Below, piece by piece: positions 15,894 to 25,042 of a stretch of DNA of 64,000 bases. The position numbers were made by a program, and so were the translations under genes. The stretch covers positions 13,748 through 77,747 of the forward strand of contig NZ_DASYTH010000297.1 in assembly GCF_036002505.1 (NCBI RefSeq). The letters run 5' to 3'. Under the pieces are notes generated by a model. It ran no database searches. It was not told the DNA's origin and worked only from the letters and a program-made list of their open reading frames with translations. The first letter of the stretch is position 1; the number at the start of each line of letters is the position of its first letter. This DNA is from DASYTH01 sp036002505 (GTDB lineage: Bacteria > Actinomycetota > Actinomycetes > Mycobacteriales > Pseudonocardiaceae).

Positions 15894-17855
15894 ATGCGAA
15901 GGAAATTGCTTGCTGCGGCAATTTGCGCTGCACTAGGCGCGCTCGGAACGGTCGTGCTGGCGACACCGGCACAGGCCGCTCCGCTGCGCAGTCACGGCGG
16001 ACCCATGATCGGCACGGCGGTGGACACCAACGCGCTGGCGAACGAGGCGATGTACCGCACGGTGCTCAACCGCGAGTTCAACATCGTCACGGCCGAGAAC
16101 GCGATGAAGTGGGACGCGACCGAGCCGAACGCTCCCGGTCAGTTCACCTTCGGCGGCGCCGACACGATCGTGAGCACTGCCCGGGCCAACGGCCAGCAGA
16201 TCCACGGGCACACGCTGGTCTGGCACAGCCAGACGCCGGGCTGGGTGCAGAGCCTGAACGCCACGGACATGCGCGCCGCGATGCAACGGCACATCAACGC
16301 CCTGCTCACCCGGTACGGCAGTGACGTCCGCTCCTGGGACGTGGTGAACGAGGCGTTCAACGAGGACGGCACGATGCGCAACTCGTTCTGGCTGCAGCGC
16401 CTCGGCTCGGGGTACATCGCCGACGCCTTCCGGCTCGCCCGCGCCGCCGACCCCGACGCCGAGCTGTGCATCAACGACTTCAACACCGAGGGCCAGAACG
16501 CCAAGAGCAACGGCCTGTTCAACCTCGTGCAGTCGTTGCTGCAGCAGGGTGTTCCGATCAACTGCGTCGGCTTCCAGGGCCACCTGGCCATCCAGTTCGG
16601 CTTCCCGAGCAACGTGCAGGCCAACTTCCAGCGGTTCGCCAACCTCGGGCTGAACGTGAAGATCACCGAGCTGGACGTCCGGATGCAGACCCCGCGCGAC
16701 GCGAACAAGGACACCCAGCAGGCCACCTTCTACCGCAACATGGTCAACGCCTGCGTCGCCGTCTCGCGGTGCAACCAGATCACCATGTGGGGCTTCACCG
16801 ACCTGCACTCCTGGGTGCCCGGCACCTTCCCGAACGAGGGTTTCGCGCTGCCGCTCGACAACAACTACCAGCCCAAGCCCGCGTACACCGCGATCGACCA
16901 GGCCCTCCCACCCGGTGGTGGTGGCGACACCACGCCGCCCACCACGCCGGGCACGCCCACCGCGTCCAATGTGACCTCGACGGGCGCGAGTCTGGCCTGG
17001 GCGGCGTCGACCGATGCCGGTGGCAGTGGTCTGGCCGGTTACGACATCGTGCGCCGGCAGGGGACCACGGACACGGTGCTGTCCACGTCGACGACGAACT
17101 CGGCGACGTTGACCAACCTGACCGCGAACACGCAGTACGTGCTGCTGATCCGAGCGCGCGACGGCGCCGGCAACCAGTCCGCACTGTCCGGCTCGGTCAC
17201 GTTCACCACGCAGGCCGGTGGCGGCGACACCACTCCGCCGACCACGCCCGGCACACCCACCGCGTCCAACGTGACCTCGACCGGGGCGAGTCTGGCCTGG
17301 GCGGCGTCGACCGATGCCGGTGGCAGTGGTCTGGCCGGTTACGACATCGTGCGCCGGCAGGGGACCACGGACACGGTGCTGTCCACGTCGACGACCAACT
17401 CGGCGACGCTGACCAACCTGACCCCGGCGACGCAGTACGTACTGCTGATCCGGGCGCGCGACGGCGCCGGTAACCAGTCCGCTCTGTCCGCGTCGGTCAC
17501 GTTCACCACCCAGTCCGGCACCGGCGGAACCTGCCGGGTCGCCTACAGCGCCTCGAACTGGGGCACCGGCTCCAACGGGTTCACCGCCAACGTGGTGATC
17601 ACCAACACCGGCACGGCCGCGATCAACGGCTGGACGCTGGCGTTCGCCTTCCCGTCCGGGCAGCAGATCACCCCGCCCGGCTGGAGCGCCACCTGGGCGC
17701 AGAGCGGTGCCAACATGACCGCGACGAACCTGGACTGGAACCGCACGCTGAACGCCGGCACGGGCACGACCACGATCGGGTTCAACGGCACCTTCACCGG
17801 CACCAACACGGCGCCGACGGGCTTCACGCTCAACGGCACCGCGTGCACGGCATGA
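15894..17855 (+). CDS. Secreted GH10 xylanase with two FN3 domains and CBM2 (first of three)
   Basis: Endo-1,4-beta-xylanase. Signal peptide 1-28 (ends AQA). GH10 domain about 29-340 with HGHTLVWHSQTP, WDVVNEAFNEDG holding the acid/base Glu, INDFNTEG, ITELDVRM holding the nucleophile Glu, and MWGFTDLHSW: all expected catalytic-site features are present. Two nearly identical fibronectin type III domains follow (about 343-440 and 443-540), then CBM2 (about 545-653). It leads a probable three-gene xylanase operon, with only 11 bp to the next start. No CelR box was found in its promoter, so control may differ from that of the cellulases. Confidence 0.95.
   Translation: MRRKLLAAAICAALGALGTVVLATPAQAAPLRSHGGPMIGTAVDTNALANEAMYRTVLNREFNIVTAENAMKWDATEPNAPGQFTFGGADTIVSTARANGQQIHGHTLVWHSQTPGWVQSLNATDMRAAMQRHINALLTRYGSDVRSWDVVNEAFNEDGTMRNSFWLQRLGSGYIADAFRLARAADPDAELCINDFNTEGQNAKSNGLFNLVQSLLQQGVPINCVGFQGHLAIQFGFPSNVQANFQRFANLGLNVKITELDVRMQTPRDANKDTQQATFYRNMVNACVAVSRCNQITMWGFTDLHSWVPGTFPNEGFALPLDNNYQPKPAYTAIDQALPPGGGGDTTPPTTPGTPTASNVTSTGASLAWAASTDAGGSGLAGYDIVRRQGTTDTVLSTSTTNSATLTNLTANTQYVLLIRARDGAGNQSALSGSVTFTTQAGGGDTTPPTTPGTPTASNVTSTGASLAWAASTDAGGSGLAGYDIVRRQGTTDTVLSTSTTNSATLTNLTPATQYVLLIRARDGAGNQSALSASVTFTTQSGTGGTCRVAYSASNWGTGSNGFTANVVITNTGTAAINGWTLAFAFPSGQQITPPGWSATWAQSGANMTATNLDWNRTLNAGTGTTTIGFNGTFTGTNTAPTGFTLNGTACTA
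16918..17517 (+). repeat. Tandem 300-bp duplication encoding two FN3 domains
   Basis: Two copies with a period of exactly 300 bp (16918-17217 and 17218-17517) within the first xylanase gene. Long stretches around 17041 and 17341 are identical, with only scattered third-position and few amino-acid changes elsewhere. This looks like a recent in-frame tandem duplication of one FN3 module. Confidence 0.9.
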
Positions 17856-17866
17856 GGGAGGCGGTC

Positions 17867-19567
17867 ATGCGCAACAAGTTATTGACGGCTGCCCTCGGCG
17901 GTGCACTCGCTGTGGCCGGTGTCGTCGTGCCGGCGGCCGTGCAGACGGTGACCATCGCGCAGGCGGCGGCGCCGGGCTCGCTCGGCGCGCTCGCCGCCGC
18001 GCGCGGGAAGTACTTCGGCGACGCGGTGGACAACGTGGTGAACCAGGAGGCGGCCGATCCGCAGTACCGGCCGATCATCAACACCGAGTTCACCTCGCTG
18101 ACCGCGGGCAACGGGATGAAGTGGGACTCCACCGAGCCGACCCTCGGGCAGTTCAACTTCAGCAAGGGCGACGAGATCGTCGGCATCGCCCGGGCGAACG
18201 GCCAGGCGGTGCGCGGGCACACGCTGGTGTGGCACCAGCAGACGCCCACCCAGGTGCAGAACCTGAACGCGACCGATCTGCGCGCGGCGATGAACCGCCA
18301 CATCAGCACGGTGATGACGCATTACGTCGGGCAGCTGTCCGCGTGGGACGTGGTCAACGAGGCGTTCAACGATGACGGCACGATGCGGCAGTCGTTCTGG
18401 CTGCAGAAGCTCGGTAACACCTACATCGCCGACGCGTTCCGGGCAGCCCGGGCGGCCGACCCGAACGTCAAGCTGTACTACAACGACTTCAACATCGAGG
18501 GCATGGGCGCCAAGAGCAACGCCGTGTTCACGATGGCGCAGTCGCTGAAACAGCAGGGTCTGATCGACGGTGTCGGCTTCCAGACGCACCTGGCCGTCCA
18601 GTTCCCGTTCCCCACGCAGTTCCAGCAGAACCTGCAGCGGTTCGCCGACCTCGGCCTGGACGTGGCGATCACCGAGCTGGACGTGCGGATGCAGCTGCCG
18701 GCGGACGCCACCAAGGTCGCCACGCAGGACACGTACTACCGCAACGTGGTGAACGCGTGCCTCGCGGTCACCCGCTGCGTCGGGATCACCGAGTGGGGCT
18801 TCACCGACAAGTACTCGTGGATTCCGGGCGTGTTCCCCGGTGAGGGCTCGGCGCACCTGGCCGACGGCAACTTCGTGAACAAGTCCGCCTACACGGTGGT
18901 ACGGGACGCGTTGGCCGGTACACCGACCGACACCACCCCGCCGACCACACCCGGTACGCCGACGGTGTCCGGCGTGACGTCGAACAGCGCCAGCCTGGCG
19001 TGGACGGCGTCGACGGACATGGGCGGCAGCGGGCTCGCCGGGTACAACGTCTATCGCCGGCAGGGCACGACGGACGCGCTGCTGCAGCAGTCGACGACGA
19101 ACTCGGCGAACCTGACCAACCTGACCCCGTCCACGCAGTACGTGGTGGTGGTGCGGGCCCGGGACGGGGCCGGCAACCTGTCGACCGCGTCCGGGGCCGC
19201 CACGTTCACCACCATGGCGGGTACCGGAACCGGCACCTGCCGGGTCACCTACAGCGCCCCGAACTGGGGCGGTGGCGGCGGTTTCACGGCCAGCGTCACG
19301 ATCGCCAACACCGGAACCACCGCGATCAACGGGTGGACGCTGGCGTTCAGCTACCCCTCCGGCCAGCGGCTGACCCCGCCGGGCTGGGGCGCGACCTGGA
19401 CCCAGGCCACGGGCAGCGCCAACGTGACCGCGACCAACCTGGACTGGAACCGCACGCTCAACCCGAACGGCGGCAACACCAGCATCGGGTTCAACGGCAC
19501 GTTCACCGGTACCAACACGGCGCCGACGAGCTTCACGCTCAACGGCACCGCCTGCACGACCGGCTAG
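17867..19567 (+). CDS. Secreted GH10 xylanase with FN3 and CBM2 (second of three)
   Basis: Endo-1,4-beta-xylanase. The ATG at 17867 is five bases after GGGAGG; an upstream ATG at 17843 overlaps the previous gene. Signal peptide of about 36 residues (ends AQA). GH10 (about 37-350) has RGHTLVWHQQTP, WDVVNEAFNDDG (acid/base), YYNDFNIEG, ITELDVRM (nucleophile) and TEWGFTDKYSW, so it should be active. FN3 (about 353-447) and CBM2 (about 457-566) follow. The mature start APGSLGALAAARGKYFGDAV differs from the first xylanase but is shared with the third, so genes two and three are probably duplicates. Ten bp separate it from the third. Confidence 0.95.
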   Translation: MRNKLLTAALGGALAVAGVVVPAAVQTVTIAQAAAPGSLGALAAARGKYFGDAVDNVVNQEAADPQYRPIINTEFTSLTAGNGMKWDSTEPTLGQFNFSKGDEIVGIARANGQAVRGHTLVWHQQTPTQVQNLNATDLRAAMNRHISTVMTHYVGQLSAWDVVNEAFNDDGTMRQSFWLQKLGNTYIADAFRAARAADPNVKLYYNDFNIEGMGAKSNAVFTMAQSLKQQGLIDGVGFQTHLAVQFPFPTQFQQNLQRFADLGLDVAITELDVRMQLPADATKVATQDTYYRNVVNACLAVTRCVGITEWGFTDKYSWIPGVFPGEGSAHLADGNFVNKSAYTVVRDALAGTPTDTTPPTTPGTPTVSGVTSNSASLAWTASTDMGGSGLAGYNVYRRQGTTDALLQQSTTNSANLTNLTPSTQYVVVVRARDGAGNLSTASGAATFTTMAGTGTGTCRVTYSAPNWGGGGGFTASVTIANTGTTAINGWTLAFSYPSGQRLTPPGWGATWTQATGSANVTATNLDWNRTLNPNGGNTSIGFNGTFTGTNTAPTSFTLNGTACTTG

Positions 19568-19577
19568 GAGGTCGAGC

Positions 19578-21101
19578 ATGCGCAAGGCGACGCTCACAGT
19601 CCTCTGTGGAGTGATCGTCGGCGCGGTCGTGCCGGCTCCCGCGCAGGCGGCGGCACCCGGTTCGCTGGGTGCCCTCGCCGCCGCGCGGGGCCGGTACTTC
19701 GGCGACGCGGTGGACCACAACGAGCTGCCCGACCCGGTCTACCGGCCGATCATCAACACCGAGTTCACCTCGCTCACCCCGGGCAACGCGATGAAGTGGG
19801 ACGTGACCGAGCCGATCCGCGGTCAGTTCACCTTCACCCGCGGCGACGAGATCGTGGCCGTCGCCCGGGCGAACGGCCAGGCGGTGCGCGGGCACACCCT
19901 GGTGTGGCACAGCCAGTCCCCGGCGTACCTGCAGGGTCTGACCAACGCCGATCTCCGCACCACCATGCGGAACCACATCAGCGCCCTGGTCACCCACTAC
20001 CAGGGCCAGCTGTCCGCCTGGGACGTGGTCAACGAACCGCTGGCCGCGGACGGGTCGCTGCGGCCGTCCTTCTGGCTGCAGAAGCTCGGGCCCGGGTACG
20101 TCGCCGAGGCGTTCCGGGCGGCCCGGGCGGCCGACCCGAACGTCAAGCTGTACCGGGGCGAGCTCGGTGCCGAGGGCATCGGCGCGAAGAGCGACGGCCT
20201 GTACCTGTTGGTGCAGTCGTTGCTGCAGCAGGGAGTGCCGATCGACGGCGTGGGCTTCCAGGCGCATGTGGCGATCCAGCTCCCGTTCCCGAGCGGGATG
20301 CGGCAGAACCTGCAGCGGTTCGCCGATCTCGGTCTGGACGTGGCGGTCACCGAGCTCGAGGTGCGGATGCCGCTGCCGCCGGACAGCGCCAAGTTCGCCA
20401 CCCAGGCCACGGTCTACCGCGACGTGGTGAACGCGTGCCTGGTGGTGACCCGGTGCGTCGGGGTCACCGTGCGGAACTACACCGACAAGTACTCGTTCGT
20501 GCCGGTGACGTTCCCCAACGAGGGCTCGTCCTCGTTGGCGGATCAGAACTTCGTGCGGAAACCGGCCTACGCGGCGGTGCGCGACGCGCTCGCCGCCGGT
20601 CCGGTCGACACCATTCCGCCGACCGTACCCGGCACACCGACGGTCACCGACGTGACCGCCGGTGGTGCGTCGCTGTCCTGGACGCCGTCCACGGACACGG
20701 GTGGATCAGGGCTCGCCGGGTACAACGTCTACCGGCGGCAGGGCGGCACGGACACCCTGCTGCTGCAGACGATCCTGAACTCGGTCCGGCTGGCCGGGCT
20801 CGCCCCGGGCACCGTGCACGTCATCGTGGTGCGCGCCCGGGACGGCGCCGGGAACCTCTCCCAGCCGACACCGCCGGTCGTGTTCACCACCCTGCCCGGC
20901 TGGGGCGCGGCGTTGGGGCAGACAACGGGCAGCCCCGACGTCACCGCGACCAGTCAGGACTTCAACCGCGCCCTTGCGCCGAGCGGCTCGACGAACATCG
21001 GGTTCAACGGCACCGTCCCCGGCTCCAACCCGGCGCCGGCCACATTCACCCCTCAACGGCAACACCTGCTCGGTCAGTTAAAACCAGGCCAACGGGAATA
21101 A
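19578..21101 (+). CDS. Degenerate GH10 xylanase with FN3 and broken CBM2 (third of three)
   Basis: Close paralogue of the preceding xylanase. Signal peptide 1-24; GH10 about 25-335; FN3 about 340-432. The two catalytic glutamates remain (WDVVNEPLAADG and VTELEVRM), but conserved active-site pieces are changed: the YNDFN motif reads YRGELG and TEWGFTDKYSW reads TVRNYTDKYSF. The CBM2 has lost roughly its first 54 residues, jumping from FTTLP straight to GWGA, and its end is shifted: deleting one C from the CCCC run at 21049-21052 would restore FTLNGNTCSVS and a stop at 21081. The reading frame is open, so an exported protein is possible, but xylanase activity and cellulose binding are doubtful. 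A sequencing error could explain the frameshift but not the deletion. Confidence 0.85.
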   Translation: MRKATLTVLCGVIVGAVVPAPAQAAAPGSLGALAAARGRYFGDAVDHNELPDPVYRPIINTEFTSLTPGNAMKWDVTEPIRGQFTFTRGDEIVAVARANGQAVRGHTLVWHSQSPAYLQGLTNADLRTTMRNHISALVTHYQGQLSAWDVVNEPLAADGSLRPSFWLQKLGPGYVAEAFRAARAADPNVKLYRGELGAEGIGAKSDGLYLLVQSLLQQGVPIDGVGFQAHVAIQLPFPSGMRQNLQRFADLGLDVAVTELEVRMPLPPDSAKFATQATVYRDVVNACLVVTRCVGVTVRNYTDKYSFVPVTFPNEGSSSLADQNFVRKPAYAAVRDALAAGPVDTIPPTVPGTPTVTDVTAGGASLSWTPSTDTGGSGLAGYNVYRRQGGTDTLLLQTILNSVRLAGLAPGTVHVIVVRARDGAGNLSQPTPPVVFTTLPGWGAALGQTTGSPDVTATSQDFNRALAPSGSTNIGFNGTVPGSNPAPATFTPQRQHLLGQLKPGQRE

Positions 21102-21200
21102 GTAGAACAAAAACCCCCTAAGGGACAAAGAGGACTATTTCCGGAAGGGGTTCAGAGGCAACCTTCCCGGTGTGGCGCAGGTATTGCCACACGGCGGGGG

Positions 21201-21225
21201 CGGCGGGCCTGTGGGCGGCCCGCCG
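21201..21225 (+). terminator. Hairpin after the xylanase operon
   Basis: CGGCGGGCC pairs with GGCCCGCCG across a 7-nt loop, about 100 bp after the third xylanase and 73 bp before the peroxidase start. A terminator is likely but there is no T-run. Confidence 0.45.
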
Positions 21226-21297
21226 CCACCCGCGGCATCGCCCACCGTTCCCACCACGAGAGATCTTCCACAGAAAGTCGACGAGGAGGTCGACACC

Positions 21298-22866
21298 ATG
21301 GGTACTGACGCACGCCTCAAACGGCGTGGCTTCCTGACCGGGCTCGGGCTCGGCGCCGGCGCGCTCGCGCTGCGCCCGGCCGAGGCCCTCGCACAAGTGA
21401 TCACCGAGGCCGCCGGCGGGCTGGCCACCAGCCCGGACCGGTTCGGCCGGATCTTCAATCTCGCCCCGTTCGCGGACTTCAACTCCTCGTCGCTGCGTAC
21501 CGCGCTGTCGGCGATGGGCGCCCCGGGCGGCCTCATGGACGCGCGCGACCCGCTGTCCGAAGGCCCGATCCGGCTGATCACCAACCCGGAGCTCAGCCCG
21601 AACAACCAGGACAACCCCACGCACACGGCCGGCACCACGTTCTTCGGCCAGTTCCTGGACCACGACATGACCTTCGACCAGACCTCGCGGCTGGGTGTGG
21701 TCACCGCCCCCGAGACGTCACCCAACACCCGGACGCCGGCCCTGGACCTGGACTCCGTCTACGGACGTGGACCGGCGCTGGACCCGCAGTTCTACGACCC
21801 GGCGGACCGGGACAAGTTCCGGGTGGAGAGCGGCGGCCTGTTCGAGGACCTGCCCCGGCAGGCCAACGGCACGGCGATCATCGGGGACCCGCGCAACGAC
21901 GAGAACCTGATGATCTCCGGGCTGCACGCGGCGTTCCTGCTGTTCCACAACCGGGTCGTGGACACGCTGCGGGCGCAGGGCCAGACGAACGTGTTCGCGG
22001 CCGCGCAGCGGACGGTCCGCTGGCACTACCAGTGGATCATCCTGCACGAGTTCCTGCCGCAGATCGTCGGCCAGCCGCTGATCGACGACGTCCTGCGCAA
22101 CGGCCGGCGGGTCTACCGGCCGGCGGCCGGGCAGCAGTTCATCCCGGTCGAGTTCCAGGGCGCCTGCTACCGGTTCGGGCACAGCATGGTCCGGCCGTCC
22201 TACCGGGCGAACCTGGCCGGCGACCCGGGCGGCTCCGCGGCCAGCGGCGCACCGGCGTTCTTCGGTTTCGTCTTCGACCCGGCGGGCGAGGGCCAGGCCG
22301 ACCCGGTGGACCTGCGCGGCGGGGCCCGGGCACGCCGGCGGTTCATCGGCTGGCAGACGTTCTTCAACTTCGGTGACGGCGCGGTGCGGCCGAACAAGCG
22401 GATCGACACGAAGATCTCCACGCCGCTGTTCAACCTGCCGCTCGGGGCCATCGCGAGCGGTGACCCGCCGACCGCGCTGCCGCAGCGCAACCTGCTCCGG
22501 CACGTCACCTGGTCCATACCCGGTGGCCAGCAGATCGCGATGGCCCTCGGCATCCAGCCGCTGTGGGCCGAGCACTTCCCGGAGCTGCAGCAGCTCGGCC
22601 ACGGCCTGCCGAGCAGCACCCCGCTGTGGTACTACGCGTTGAAGGAGGCCGAGGTGGCCGGCGGGCAGCGGCTGGCCGGCGTCGGCGCGCGGATCGTCGC
22701 CGAGGTGTTCGTCGGCCTGCTCCAGCTCGACCCCGGCGCCTACCTCGCGACCCAGCCGGGCTGGGTGCCGACGCTGCCGCGCCGCGGCGGGCTGCCGACC
22801 GGGGACTTCACGATGGTGGACCTGCTCACCTTCGCCCGGGTGGACCCGACCAGCCGGGGGCAGTAG
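21298..22866 (+). CDS. Tat-exported animal-type haem peroxidase family protein
   Basis: Member of the peroxidase family that includes animal haem peroxidases (PF03098), predicted to use hydrogen peroxide to oxidise an unknown substrate outside the cell. The ATG at 21298 follows GAGGAGG by eight bases; upstream codons in the same frame are Pro/Gly-rich and unlikely. A twin-arginine signal, KRRGFLTGLGLGAGALAL, lies near residue 10. Distal-haem motif FGQFLDHDMTFD and proximal-His motif YRFGHSMVRPSY are both present, with the usual calcium-site-like region between them. Length (522) fits bacterial members. It sits between the xylanases and a second Tat protein, which allows a role in lignin or phenolic oxidation, but that is only context. 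Confidence 0.85.
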   Translation: MGTDARLKRRGFLTGLGLGAGALALRPAEALAQVITEAAGGLATSPDRFGRIFNLAPFADFNSSSLRTALSAMGAPGGLMDARDPLSEGPIRLITNPELSPNNQDNPTHTAGTTFFGQFLDHDMTFDQTSRLGVVTAPETSPNTRTPALDLDSVYGRGPALDPQFYDPADRDKFRVESGGLFEDLPRQANGTAIIGDPRNDENLMISGLHAAFLLFHNRVVDTLRAQGQTNVFAAAQRTVRWHYQWIILHEFLPQIVGQPLIDDVLRNGRRVYRPAAGQQFIPVEFQGACYRFGHSMVRPSYRANLAGDPGGSAASGAPAFFGFVFDPAGEGQADPVDLRGGARARRRFIGWQTFFNFGDGAVRPNKRIDTKISTPLFNLPLGAIASGDPPTALPQRNLLRHVTWSIPGGQQIAMALGIQPLWAEHFPELQQLGHGLPSSTPLWYYALKEAEVAGGQRLAGVGARIVAEVFVGLLQLDPGAYLATQPGWVPTLPRRGGLPTGDFTMVDLLTFARVDPTSRGQ

Positions 22867-22875
22867 TCCGGGCGC

Positions 22876-22918
22876 GGAGGGTGGCCCTGGACGGTACCTG
22901 AGTACGGGGCCACCCTCC
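22876..22918 (+). terminator. Hairpin terminator after the peroxidase
   Basis: GGAGGGTGGCCC (22876-22887) pairs perfectly with GGGCCACCCTCC (22907-22918); the loop contains a further GTAC...GTAC dyad. Confidence 0.8.
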
Positions 22919-23198
22919 TAAGTAATGCCGGTGGACAGACCGGTGATGTCGGGATTTGCCGGGTCAAAACGGACGGCGTTCCGAACCCCCAAGGGTTTCT
23001 CATCCGACGGCCGAAATTCACCCGTATTCGTTGTGTGGCGTGGGATTTCTCCGATCCGCGGGGTCACGGTCGCGTTACTTGAGTGGTTCTGGTCGTGGAG
23101 TCTTGTTGACCTTGACTCATATATTGGAATCGGTCCAGGTATTGCATCCCTGGGTCTATTTGCGCTGACTGCCTTTCCCACCACCACGGAGGGTCCCT
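22919..23198. other. Intergenic region before the DUF7405-like gene
   Basis: About 280 bp with lower GC than the flanking genes and no ORF with a ribosome site. It should hold the promoter of the next gene; an AT-rich patch lies near 23107-23137, but no well-spaced -35/-10 pair is convincing. GGAGGG at 23188 serves the GTG start at 23199. Confidence 0.5.
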
Positions 23199-24800
23199 GT
23201 GGCTGAAAAAACCTCTGGTCGACATACTTCACGCTGCCCGGTGGCGCATGGGCGACCGGCCCAGGCCGACACCAGCAATATGGTTCCTATTCTCACGCGG
23301 CCGGTGTCGCGCCGCATGGCGCTGCGCACCGGCGGCGCGTTCGCCGGGGCGATGGCCGCCATCGGCACTCTGGGCCTGCTCGACAATCTGGGCTGGGTTC
23401 CGGAGCGGGTCGCCTGGGCCGACCCCGGCACGCTCGCGTTCCCGGACGTCCAGTTCGACATCGGCCCGTTCATGCCGCCCGCGCAGACCATCGACGGCGT
23501 GCCGGTGGCCATGCCGCCCATCCACACGGTGTTCGTCACCGCCCGGCTGGCCCGGGCTCCGTCCAAGGCCGACCAGGTGCGGATGGAGGCGGCGCTGCGC
23601 AACATCGAGGCGAACTACCCGTACTCGCCCGGCGGCGTGATGACGCACGTGTCCTACAGCGACAACTACTTCGCCCGGCTGCCCGCCACGGTGGTCACCG
23701 CCAACATGCCGCTCACCGTGGCGTTCAACGGTTTGCCGGCGGGGCAGCGGGTGCTCAAGCGCGCGGTGCCGGGGCCGACCGACGTGGCGCCCGGGAACCG
23801 GACGCTGGAGCTGCGCCGGGCCGAGTTCACCGTGCCGGTCGTCATGGAGAGCAACGACATCCTGTTCACCGTGCGCGGCGACGACGCCTCGCGGATCGCC
23901 GATGTGGTGCAGTGGCTGGGCGGCAGCAACCGGATGCTGGGCCGGGCACAGCCCTCGCCGGTGTTCGACGCCGGCATGACGATCACCTCGACCCGCGCGG
24001 AGTTCGTCCAGATGGGCCTGCCCCGGAACGTGGCGGCCACTCAGGGCCTCGTCTTCGCGGACTTCGTCAACCCGTTCTCCCCGATGTGGATGGGCTTTGC
24101 CGACCAGCAGGTGGACGCCAGCGCACCGCCGCAGAACGTGACGTTCGTAGGCGGTGGCGGGATCAAGCTCACCAACGCCGCGGCCGGCAGCTACTTCGAC
24201 AACGGCGCGATCCAGCACCTGTCGCATCTGCTGCTCGACCTTCGCCAGTTCTATGTGGACGGTACGCCGCCGGAAGAGCCGGGCGACGACGTCCGGGAGC
24301 CGTTCAGCGAGCGGCTGCAGTACATGTTCGAGGCCCCGCCGCAGGTGCAGGAGGATCCCACGGATCCGTTCCGGGACGGCGGCGGGCCGCGCAACCTCGG
24401 CCGGCGCGGTGCCTTCCTGCCGAACGTGTTCCGCGGTGCGAACTACGCCCAGCAGTCCGCGCAGCAGTTCGCCCGGATCGGGCACGTCTCGGCGCTGCAC
24501 CGGTCCGGCCGGGCGTCCGACGGGCGGCCGATCCACCTGCGGATCGACGGGCCGGGCTTCGACGCGATGGACACCACCACCGGCCGCAACACGCCGAAGC
24601 TGCAGTTCTCCGGGTTCTTCCCGAGCGCCGACTTCTTCAGCACGTTGCGGCGCAACCAGGGCTCGCTGGACCTGCTGGACCAGTTCGACCTGGAGGAGGA
24701 GGACCACGGCCTGGAGCGGTTCATCACCGCCACCCGCCGGCAGAACTACCTGATCCCGCCGCGCAGGCACCGGGCCTTCCCGCTCATCGAGCTCACCTGA
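23199..24800 (+). CDS. Tat-exported DUF7405-like protein
   Basis: GTG start five bases after GGAGGG. A twin-arginine type signal, SRRMALRTGGAFAGAMAAIG, lies about residues 37-60 behind an N-terminal extension. The remainder has features I associate with DUF7405 family proteins: MPPIHTVFVTARL, then NIEANYPYSPGGVMTHVSYSDNYFARL, and a conserved C-terminal block with FFPSADFFSTLRR and FITATRRQNYLIPPRRHRAFP. MGFADQQVDASAP is faintly like the GFxDG region of Dyp-type peroxidases, but the GxxDG motif itself is absent, so I do not call it a Dyp enzyme. Biochemical role unknown. It follows the haem peroxidase on the same strand but has its own terminator-bounded unit. Confidence 0.55.
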   Translation: MAEKTSGRHTSRCPVAHGRPAQADTSNMVPILTRPVSRRMALRTGGAFAGAMAAIGTLGLLDNLGWVPERVAWADPGTLAFPDVQFDIGPFMPPAQTIDGVPVAMPPIHTVFVTARLARAPSKADQVRMEAALRNIEANYPYSPGGVMTHVSYSDNYFARLPATVVTANMPLTVAFNGLPAGQRVLKRAVPGPTDVAPGNRTLELRRAEFTVPVVMESNDILFTVRGDDASRIADVVQWLGGSNRMLGRAQPSPVFDAGMTITSTRAEFVQMGLPRNVAATQGLVFADFVNPFSPMWMGFADQQVDASAPPQNVTFVGGGGIKLTNAAAGSYFDNGAIQHLSHLLLDLRQFYVDGTPPEEPGDDVREPFSERLQYMFEAPPQVQEDPTDPFRDGGGPRNLGRRGAFLPNVFRGANYAQQSAQQFARIGHVSALHRSGRASDGRPIHLRIDGPGFDAMDTTTGRNTPKLQFSGFFPSADFFSTLRRNQGSLDLLDQFDLEEEDHGLERFITATRRQNYLIPPRRHRAFPLIELT

Positions 24801-24810
24801 GGTGCCGTGC

Positions 24811-24850
24811 AGGACCCCCTCGGACTCCCCCCGAGGGGGTCCTTCATTTT
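24811..24850 (+). terminator. Strong intrinsic terminator
   Basis: AGGACCCCCTCGG pairs with CCGAGGGGGTCCT across a 7-nt loop and is followed by TCATTTT: the clearest rho-independent terminator in the window. Confidence 0.9.
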
Positions 24851-25042
24851 GTTCGGATCATGCACTCTGGAACGGATCGCTAAACTGCGGGGCTCGCTAA
24901 TTTGCTCGAATCCAATTGTAACTTTTCGAAATCACTAATACCACCTAAGTGTCTTGTGAATTCCTGGTGTCTGTGGGCACACTTGATGGATCAAGGGCGC
25001 GCATGGTGGTTTGTTTTTCGAGGTTAGAAGGGGATTCGCGCC

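Noticed and set aside
23199..24800. Calling the second Tat protein a Dyp-type peroxidase
   Set aside because: The GxxDG motif is not present; only a faint GFAD resemblance, so a DUF7405-like call is safer.
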